A stretch of DNA of 64,000 nucleotides, from contig OX335641.1 in assembly GCA_946894095.1 (NCBI GenBank), positions 15,580,501 to 15,644,500 on the forward strand, written 5' to 3'. Position 1 is the stretch's first letter. Every line of letters starts with the position of its first letter. The notes beneath the pieces were generated by a model. The model was not told the origin of the DNA. It ran no database searches and saw only the letters and a list, made by a program, of their open reading frames with translations. The translations under genes and the position numbers were made by a program. This document shows, in pieces, positions 62,501 to 64,000 of the stretch. The stretch is from Incurvaria masculella (Eukaryota; Arthropoda; Insecta; Lepidoptera; Incurvariidae).

Positions 62501-63703
62501 GGGATTTTCTCGCAAATAAAAAAAACCAGCCAATCGCGAGTCGGACTCGCACAGGAAGGGTTCCGTACAATTGAACAAGATTTTACCCAAAAAATTCACG
62601 TTTTTTGTATGGGACCCCCTTTACTTTTAATTTTTTTTTATTTTACCTATTTGTTGTTATAGCGGCAAAATAAATACATTTTCTGTAAAAATTTCAGCTG
62701 CCTACCTATTACGGTTCATGAGATACAGCCCTGTGTTACCATCCCATACAAAAAAGGTGTTTTTTTTTTGTCAAGTCTTGTACGATGGTACGGAACCCTT
62801 CATGTGCGAGTCCGACTCGCACTTGGCCGGTTTTTTGTTAAAACAGATAAATCTCTATCGTATTCAGAGCAAACTGTCCAAAATTTCGTCTGGGATTATT
62901 ACCAGACTAACCACACAAAATGCGACTTTGTACGAACATAATCCGCGTATTAAAGTTAGTCCGCCCACTATTAATACTACTGTAAATTTATTTATTAATA
63001 ACTTTGCAATATTTGCAACCCGCAAAGATATACCTGTCCGGAGCCTCGCAATGGCTAAGGCAACCCCTGTTTGGTCAGCCATCTATGTCCAGTTACATAA
63101 AAAATACATGAAAGTATACGTATAGTCGAACAAAGAGTTTAGGATACACATCCGGTTGAATAAAAAGATGAACAGTCGAAATACTTTGACTTTTGGAAAC
63201 ATTTATAGTGTTGAGTATAGATTCAAACATAGTTGAGGATGTCTACTAGCTACTGAGTAAATAAAACCCTAGGTAACAAAATTGAATCAGAGGTTGCATT
63301 TAAACACCATTCATTTTTACGTTTAACCGGAAGTGTATCCTTTAACCTTTGGTTGACTGTACCTCAGAAAATGTTGCGTTGGGTTATAAATATTTTGAGA
63401 TCCTAAGCTCAACGCTCCACGTTGACTGAACAGTAGCAAGAGCGTTGGTTGAAGATAAATATTCAAATTACGCCCCGCCTGGCAGGATTACGGGTCTGGA
63501 CCCCGCCGGCCCCTTGTACAACTTAAACATCCCGTTGAAGCCCTTGACCAAGAGCGACGCGGACTTCGTGGACATTATAGACACGAACATGGGCGGCTAC
63601 GGCGAGGTCTTCTCCGACGGCACCGCGAACTTCTATCCCAACGGTGGCATTGCTCCGCAGCCGGGGTGCCCGGTGTTCGCGCCCATACCTCTTTCGAATG
63701 ACA
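35530..63703 (+). CDS. Lipase B: neutral (pancreatic-type) lipase, exons 1-7, 3' end outside window
   Basis: Paralogue of lipase A with the same exon phases. Exons: 35530-35565, 37008-37035, 38624-38681, 42970-43108, 46731-46841, 61425-61570, 63486-63703. The N-terminus [20 protein letters not shown] is a signal peptide, implying secretion. Core: AHGF (exon 4), [13 protein letters not shown] (catalytic Ser, exon 6), ITGLDPAGP (catalytic Asp, exon 7). The His exon and terminal exon are expected beyond base 64000. The visible part totals about 245 residues. All exons are open and splice sites are canonical, so the gene appears functional despite a 14.6 kb intron 5 loaded with transposons. Exons are less GC-rich than in lipase A. 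Confidence 0.85.
35591..36327 (+). mobile_element. Helitron-like / CTAG-type element in intron 1
   Basis: Starts ACTAGCAGCCCGTCCCGGCT(T)TGCACGGG and ends CTTTATATAATGGTATAGAT; both ends recur in other elements here. It carries CGGAGGATCCC-type and ACAGTAGTTTCGGAGCC motifs common in this lepidopteran family. It begins 25 bp after exon 1. Confidence 0.5.
36376..36800 (+). mobile_element. SINE with tRNA-like head
   Basis: The head has an A-box-like TTAGCCTAGTGG and a B-box-like GGTCTGGGTTTAAATC. The body includes CCTACTAGGTGGTAGGG, CATCGCATTGGATGAA, GAAGCGGCAATGAAAA and TGTTTTCCATCCAATTC. This body is shared with the 5S-headed SINE at 49615-49999 and the reverse copy at 61978-62262. Confidence 0.7.
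37008..37035 (+). CDS. Lipase B micro-exon 2
   Basis: 28 nt between TTTACAG and GTAAGA, encoding AGAHTDLLD plus the first base of the next codon. It holds the signal-peptidase region (VAGAH). Its smallness explains why no equivalent could be secured for lipase A. Confidence 0.75.
37340..37880. other. GC-rich island in intron 2
   Basis: About 540 bp of GC-rich sequence (GGCGTTTGGCGGGCGCAG, GCGGGGCCCGCTTGTCC, GGACGTGACGAGGGCGACG) in AT-rich surroundings. It resembles a LINE 5' UTR but I cannot identify it. No supported frame. Confidence 0.4.
37881..38623. other. Intron 2 remainder
   Basis: AT-rich; an ACACACATACACGCACACACAC run near 38320 and a CAACACTACTAACCC stretch suggest retroelement 3' debris. 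No exon. Confidence 0.45.
38624..38681 (+). CDS. Lipase B exon 3
   Basis: 58 nt, TTTCTAG to GTAAGT, phase 1 to 2. It encodes [19 protein letters not shown] and is the direct counterpart of lipase A 8488-8545 (same length, same phases, same LED-LRFYN end). Confidence 0.85.
38728..38757 (+). repeat. GTTCCGTACC repeat, left-end stub
   Basis: Only AAGGTTCCGTACCCAAAGGG remains, 47 bp after exon 3. Confidence 0.55.
38999..41268 (+). mobile_element. Composite Helitron-like region in intron 3
   Basis: Begins ACTAGCTGAGGTACCCGGCT and ends ATATTATAGTATAGATA (41268), the family boundaries, but at 2.3 kb it probably contains other insertions. A coding-like repeat lies at 40140-40330, and 40540-41060 is a GC-richer block with GGGAATT repeats and a GCTCGCGCGTAGG segment. 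A second right end occurs at about 41610-41636. Confidence 0.4.
40140..40335 (-). repeat. Coding-like repeat (RCPTKP type), copy 2
   Basis: Reverse frame [20 protein letters not shown], then [15 protein letters not shown] and [13 protein letters not shown]. It shares TMPAG.xFF with 59390-59470 and the AGGGTCGGTAAACTATGG end with 35050-35270. Confidence 0.4.
41269..42119. other. Intron 3 remainder
   Basis: Decayed Helitron-like right half (41365-41636) followed by AT-rich DNA with CACACACATTACAAG-type retroelement tail sequence and AATAAACTC near 42098. Confidence 0.4.
42120..42453 (-). mobile_element. Helitron-like / CTAG-type element, reverse
   Basis: In reverse it begins ACTAGCGACCCGCCCTGGCG, then GCACGGG, the canonical left end of this family. 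It contains a GAGTGAGTCACTCACT near-palindrome at 42299-42314. Confidence 0.45.
42970..43108 (+). CDS. Lipase B exon 4
   Basis: 139 nt from TCCTGACAG to the donor GTAAGC. It encodes [20 protein letters not shown], then [20 protein letters not shown] and NKNSTM. It is identical in length to lipase A exon 4, but the residues after HGF differ ([10 protein letters not shown] against [10 protein letters not shown]). The intron's first 35 bp (GTAAGCTGTCTCACGCCGAC...) match the array unit of lipase A better than the exon end does. Confidence 0.85.
43109..44051. other. Intron 4 before the array
   Basis: The first 50 bp are homologous to the lipase A intron start; the remainder is AT-rich with no recognised element. 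Confidence 0.6.
44066..44690 (+). repeat. 69-bp exon-end array in lipase B intron 4
   Basis: Nine units (about 44070 to 44690) of 69 bp, one of 67 bp. Each has CATAGAGACAGCGCTGCAGG, AGAGCATGGAGATGAGCTGT and CTCGCGCGGCCGCGAGACGG. The first 45 bp correspond to the end of lipase A exon 4 and its donor (GTGAGC changed to ATGAGC). 69 is a multiple of three, so a 23-residue unit ([27 protein letters not shown]) stays open on the + strand and an S/A-rich frame on the - strand. The 67-bp unit (around 44421-44487) shifts frame. GTCTCGCGGCCGCGAGAC is a perfect palindrome in the units lacking the extra GC. Confidence 0.95.
44735..46545 (+). mobile_element. Jockey/CR1-type LINE, 5'-truncated and broken
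   Basis: The reverse transcriptase begins [20 protein letters not shown], then [18 protein letters not shown], with [11 protein letters not shown] (first catalytic Asp) and a broken YADD-type box near 45385. Later pieces are [20 protein letters not shown] and [17 protein letters not shown], typical of the ORF2 end. Frames are interrupted by stops and shifts. The 3' end is an A-rich AATAAAATAAATAAAAAAA tail near 46525. It sits between the 69-bp array and one stranded unit. Confidence 0.85.
46567..46622 (+). repeat. Isolated decayed unit of the exon-end array
   Basis: CATAGAGAAAGCGCTGCATA, then AGAGCGTGAAAGTGA and TCTCGCGCGGA match the 69-bp unit at 44070-44690 with substitutions, on the far side of the LINE. 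Confidence 0.75.
46731..46841 (+). CDS. Lipase B exon 5
   Basis: 111 nt, phase 0 on both sides, from TCCAATACAG to GTACGT. It encodes [20 protein letters not shown], then [17 protein letters not shown]; the AIDWSSL...[10 protein letters not shown] pattern parallels lipase A exon 5 (LLDWSNM..GSYLINAAPNT). Confidence 0.85.
47128..47300 (+). mobile_element. Helitron-like left-end fragment
   Basis: GCAACTAGCTGAAATCCCCAG, then CTCCATTCGG, is the CTAG-family start, followed by GCCCCGACACGCTGCG. Truncated by the next repeat. Confidence 0.4.
47313..48083 (+). repeat. GTTCCGTACC repeat containing a solo LTR
   Basis: The left part (47313-47450) runs to TTTCACAGAATGAGCA. After the LTR it resumes GAGCATTTATTTTGCCAG and ends at GTACGGAACCCTTCG, then TTGGCTGGTTTTT. 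The order of events is clear: the repeat was there first. Confidence 0.85.
47451..47899 (-). mobile_element. Solo LTR of the BEL/Pao family
   Basis: 449 bp, starting TGGTGCGGTGGG and ending GATCAACCA, flanked by GAGCA on both sides (47446-47450, 47900-47904). It differs from the LTRs at 50264 and 56376 at a number of positions, so it is an older insertion that lost its interior by recombination. Confidence 0.9.
48555..48851 (+). repeat. GTTCCGTACC repeat, full-length copy
   Basis: Best-preserved forward copy: GGGTTCCGTACCTAAAGGG, AACGGAACCCTATTACTAAA, four GTCC units, GCCGCTATAACAACAAATAG, GAGGGCCCCATACAAAAAAC, GATGGTACGGAACCCTTCG, then a hairpin CAAGTTCGACTTG. Confidence 0.85.
48859..49000 (+). 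mobile_element. hAT-like terminal sequence
   Basis: CCAGTCTTTCTCAAAGTGGG, then CGATAACGCCCCCTTGTGGG is typical of hAT terminal inverted repeats. The opposite end was not found; the following GGGGGCGTTAAAGCGG is sub-terminal. Confidence 0.45.
49241..50078. mobile_element. piggyBac-type MITE, family 2, copy 2 (interrupted)
   Basis: Inverted relative of 8757-9228, bounded by TTAA (49237-49240, 50079-50082); ends GGCGCTAGGACTAGC and GGCTAGTACCAGGGCC. A SINE (49615-49999) splits it at GATTCCTTGTC; without the SINE it is about 450 bp. Confidence 0.75.
49615..49999 (+). mobile_element. SINE with 5S rRNA-derived head
   Basis: About 49648-49715 carries CCGAAGTTAAGCAACG and CTTGGATGGGTGACC, the internal promoter half of 5S rRNA. 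The preceding GCCTCCGTGGCCCAGTGGCG resembles a tRNA A-box region. The body matches 36376-36800 and ends in a 13-A tail. This is a SINE3-like pol III element, not a functional 5S gene. Confidence 0.8.
50264..50711 (-). repeat. 3' LTR of the BEL/Pao element
   Basis: 448 bp. Incidental open frames on both strands in this and the other two LTRs are not genes. Confidence 0.95.
50889..56012 (-). CDS. BEL/Pao Gag-Pol polyprotein, intact
   Basis: One 1,707-residue frame. Order by approximate residue: Gag with the DUF1759-type region (about 120-300); zinc knuckles [11 protein letters not shown] (about 322) and [13 protein letters not shown] (about 352); Pao-type aspartic protease [11 protein letters not shown] (Asp about 449); reverse transcriptase with [11 protein letters not shown] (about 774) and FVDD (about 855); RNase H with [12 protein letters not shown] (about 1031) and [11 protein letters not shown]; integrase zinc finger starting [15 protein letters not shown] (about 1327); integrase core Asp in VGADF, Asp in [11 protein letters not shown] (about 1471) and Glu in GGLWETAV (about 1525); then a C-terminal DUF5641-type domain (WKRWHAEYL...GDLVLI). 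No envelope-like frame follows. Catalytic residues look intact, so the copy may be competent. Confidence 0.95.
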   Translation of the reverse strand: MEPTQRTIQSSRLQRRLAMKAVQELFKLATAIAVSQSEKQVKEFKVRFLDLTKMRLDFETSHLYIASNVSDEPDANSDTIYDEFYEMFYSINVLYSDICGGLEDDSKDVKESSVKGITNQFSLPKIQLVGLLIEWTNFISIFNSLIHNNGSLTGVQKMHYLVGTLDKEPLSLVRHLPITDDNYAVAYKLLTDRYENTRRIADKHLEAILALQHFSQTNQVNLRKFVNSLKENTQALNALKFNVDSWSFILFHIISRKLPTDLRNRFELKHDSLDIPTFNELLVFLKSQLRVLENVPSPIKVHNKEVPSGSNNCFTSNNETCPCCGSDHAIYRCDKFNSMTPEQRKVCVMDHKLCFTCLRPHLSSKCNSKFLCQLCRGRHHTKLHIPTSSSNLTCDPSCEGQIAVPSLSSTVQSLSFSSVHANSTMLLATALVNIMDIDGRYHCVRALLDSGSQVSVLTENIAQKLRLRRSTSGSIVGLGTSSAQRTNGSVLCTIKPCLKGSQAILATRAIVLNHILNNLPSTSVAVQVHESCRNITLADPKFNLPGPIDILIGVDLYDQIFDGKMLKLGDGLPTAYSTLFGWVLMGRAPISATICDQVTSLTCTLDIDLALNRFWEAEEPPHLPIQDPENVQCERHFMETHTRDETGRFTVRLPFKSGCKQLGETHAIALKRFYSLERKLARDPKLKALYVAFMRDYLSAGHMRLISSRPCVDRYHIPHHGVLKESSSTTKLRAVFDASMPSTTGIALNHILIPGPKLQQNIEDIILRFRVHKVVFTSDVKQMYRQVCMHEEDCKFQTIFWRESPDSPVLKYELTTVTYGVSSAAYLAMRVIHELALLNEVPYPNASRVLKEDIFVDDIVSGSDSLESAKHLQLEVVAVLEQGGFHLRKWSSNHSGVLEHLPPDHCETPLRFEEAGDNIFKILGLEWSACSDQFLYQVSEIGNAKTKRGILSNIARLYDPCWYLAPVTFFAKAFMQNLWLLELSWDDTLPIEFLDKWDSFVANFHILNQVRINRHILSERPEECNLHGFSDASERGYAAVVYLRVKDASGDVSVHLLLAKSRVAPLKQKLTIPKLELCGAVLLARLLDHVLKVLSSRMPLGNVTAWCDSSIVLTWLRTPPYKLQTYEGNRVSQAQGLLSSDRWRYVPSALNAADCASRGLYPQELVDHPLWWAPLWLVEPAESWPADCPSVSREVLPGLRIPPASSVAAVEGFSLIEKYSSLSKLQVVLGWCLRFVHNARHPNDKHKGAVDVRELENSLLVATKSVQAAEFPDIIAALGAGRQIKGNLLRLTPFLDSQGILRVGGRLTNSNLPYDAMHPILLPRAHHLTHLIVDHYHQVYLHSGQSTLLSIIQRRFWILSARRTIRHRIFKCLRCYRLKAKPIEPFMGELPKSRISQARPFQRVGADFARPFFIKSSSLRGAKTQKAYLCVFVCFVTKAVHLEVVSDLTTDAFIASFSRMVSRRGLVTDIFTDCGTNFQGGQRYLDEVTKFLTNSANRGKLHDSLRNHQVKWHMNPPHAPHMGGLWETAVRSSKLLLKRVIGEQILTFEELTTIFTKIEAVLNSRPLCPVSSDPEDLNVLTPGHFLIGEPLVGLPEYQFDHTPVNRLSRWQLTQQISQHFWKRWHAEYLHTLQQRPKWQKTIKNIVVGDLVLIKEDNAAPLQWRMGRVTELRPGADGVVRVVELRTSTGTYLRPVVKVCPLPDPQSD
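56376..56823 (-). repeat. 5' LTR of the BEL/Pao element
   Basis: 448 bp, the partner of 50264-50711; the one difference noticed is AAATTTAAATC here against AAATTTGAATC there. Confidence 0.95.
56940..57225 (-). mobile_element. LINE reverse transcriptase C-terminal fragment
   Basis: Reverse frame of 89 codons includes [20 protein letters not shown] and [13 protein letters not shown], the standard thumb/C-terminal motif of CR1/Jockey-type LINE ORF2 (usually ...VWSPYYRKDI..LEKVQRRATK). It flanks the BEL/Pao element. Confidence 0.75.
57449..57823 (-). repeat. GTTCCGTACC repeat with expanded GACG tract
   Basis: Reverse copy from ACCGAACAAGTGCGAGTCGG to GGTACGGAACCCTAATAA. The tetranucleotide tract (about 57668-57770) has some 25 units with interruptions, the longest in the window. 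Confidence 0.85.
58770..58885 (-). mobile_element. LINE/SINE 3' tail, reverse
   Basis: GAATGAATGAATGAATAAATTCTTTATTGTCC is the complement of the tail at 15327-15455, ending CAAAGGCGGACTTATT. Confidence 0.6.
58901..59798 (-). CDS. Repetitive Pro/Ser/Ala-rich reading frames inside the TIR element
   Basis: Two overlapping reverse frames. The upstream one (59319-59798) starts [20 protein letters not shown] and has no recognised domain. The downstream one (58901-59443) repeats a unit of about 55 residues with (A/I)xKLINSQ, (S)APHNP.(I)YQPAPS.LTY(D)LTP two to three times and stops at SQTVRF. They differ in frame near 59400-59440, where a TMPAGHAFF segment of the RCPTKP-type repeat is inserted. Possibly one original gene broken by that insertion. 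Function unknown. Confidence 0.35.
61132..61248. repeat. Perfect 47-bp inverted repeat, 23-nt loop
   Basis: 61132-61178 is the exact complement of 61202-61248 (core TTGGCATTCAGTCATTGCGG). It is the longest perfect stem in the window, in intron 5, 176 bp before exon 6. Confidence 0.95.
61425..61570 (+). CDS. Lipase B exon 6 (nucleophile Ser exon)
   Basis: 146 nt, CTGCGCAG to GTAGGT. It encodes [20 protein letters not shown], then [20 protein letters not shown] and [14 protein letters not shown] carries the catalytic Ser. An alternative donor GTAACC lies four bases on, but only the first keeps the phase into ITGLDPA. Confidence 0.9.
61599..61948 (+). repeat. 72-bp minisatellite, about 5 copies, 28 bp after exon 6
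   Basis: The unit runs GGATCTGGACAATGTTGCTC, TTAACCACACTTCAAGCATA, CTTTGACGATTTCCC, TTATTATTTTCACTACC. 72 is a multiple of three, so a reverse frame of 24-residue units ([16 protein letters not shown]..) stays open; probably incidental. The unit does not clearly derive from exon 6. Confidence 0.9.
61978..62262 (-). mobile_element. SINE body copy, reverse
   Basis: In reverse it runs GATGGTTCGACCGTGGTTCG, CTAGGTGGTAGGGTTAATCC, ATCGCATTGAATGAACGATG and ends GTCCAGTTACAAAAAAAAA. Same body as 49615-49999; head largely lost. Confidence 0.7.
62515..62838. repeat. Two GTTCCGTACC repeat right ends fused head to head
   Basis: 62515-62735 is a reverse copy (ACCAGCCAATCGCGAGTCGG to GAGATACAGCCCTGTG). 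It joins directly at about 62737 to the forward right end (CATACAAAAAAGGTG ... GAGTCCGACTCGCACTTGGC). Both left ends are missing. Confidence 0.8.
62839..63485. other. Intron 6 remainder
   Basis: A 135-codon forward frame overlaps the repeat end and continues [20 protein letters not shown]..., with no recognisable domain; probably chance or retroelement debris. The acceptor side of exon 7 is at 63480-63485. Confidence 0.4.
63486..63703 (+). CDS. Lipase B exon 7 (catalytic Asp exon)
   Basis: 218 nt, TGGCAG to GTAAGA, phase 2 to 1. It encodes [20 protein letters not shown], then [20 protein letters not shown] and [20 protein letters not shown], ending FAPIPLSND. The Asp of LDPA is the predicted catalytic acid; PGC gives the first lid cysteine. 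The next exon with CSH should lie beyond 64000. Confidence 0.9.
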
Positions 63704-63871
63704 GTAAGATCCATCATTACACCTCTAGGTGGACCTTCCGCCGTTAGATTTTTGACAACAGCATCCGTGATTTACTTTTTGCTATCAGCCGTTTCAAAAT
63801 TATTTTATTTATTCATCGGTTATGGTGGTTGTCTCTACAACAAACACAAAAACCACAATCGTTGTTATTAT

Positions 63872-63926
63872 TATTATGTCTGCCTACAGAACCAATACGG
63901 TATTGGTTCTGTAGGCAGACATAATA
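63872..63926. repeat. Perfect 27-bp inverted repeat, 1-nt spacer
   Basis: 63872-63898 pairs exactly with 63900-63926 (core TGCCTACAGAACCAATAC). In lipase B intron 7. Confidence 0.95.
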
Positions 63927-64000
63927 TTTATTTATAAATCTAATAAAATCACGCATTGTTTGCTTTGTGGACGTGTTGCATCCTCCTTATCGCGAAGACT

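Noticed and set aside
62718..63125. 135-codon frame in lipase B intron 6
   Set aside because: It begins inside a repeat end and shows no family pattern.

Overview
Eukaryotic genomic window that looks lepidopteran (moth or butterfly). It is AT-rich and intron-rich, and holds a tandem family of secreted neutral (pancreatic-type) lipases. The transposon load is typical of Lepidoptera: many copies of a GTTCCGTACC short interspersed repeat, Helitron-like CTAG elements, Penelope, CR1/Jockey and RTE LINE pieces, mariner, Harbinger, piggyBac-type MITEs, a 5S-headed SINE and a BEL/Pao LTR element. No prokaryotic operons, rRNA genes or intact tRNA genes were found.

Three members of one lipase cluster lie on the + strand. 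Bases 1-59 appear to be the last coding bases of an upstream lipase. Lipase A has seven clear coding exons between 8488 and 18716 (exons 3-9, with Ser, Asp and His of the triad); its signal-peptide exons were not securely found. Lipase B starts at a TATA-driven first exon (35530) and runs off the right edge after exon 7 (63703). Homologous exons of A and B share phases, and two are identical in length (58 nt and 139 nt), so they are tandem duplicates. Both encode a shortened lid.

The most unusual feature is what follows the exons. In lipase A the 3' end of exon 4, its splice donor and the start of the intron are amplified into a 2.8 kb array with a 220-bp dimeric (about 110+110) repeat. The 3' end of exon 8, its donor and intron start are serially duplicated in the same polarity. 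In lipase B the homologous intron 4 carries a separate 69-bp array derived from the same exon-end/donor sequence, followed by a LINE and one stranded decayed unit. Exon 6 of B is followed by a 72-bp minisatellite.

Between the genes (18.7-35.5 kb) and inside the long introns of B the DNA is nested transposons. Intron 5 of B (46842-61424) holds an essentially intact antisense BEL/Pao element (6,560 bp, TSD GTAAG, LTRs differing at one base by eye, 1,707-aa open polyprotein), a solo LTR of the same family (TSD GAGCA), a MITE containing a 5S-headed SINE, and a 3 kb TIR element carrying a repetitive reading frame.

A second theme is short, perfect or near-perfect inverted duplications with small spacers (stems 13-47 bp) at 5147, 6151, 6832, 20890, 34115, 61132 and 63872. 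They look like products of template switching.
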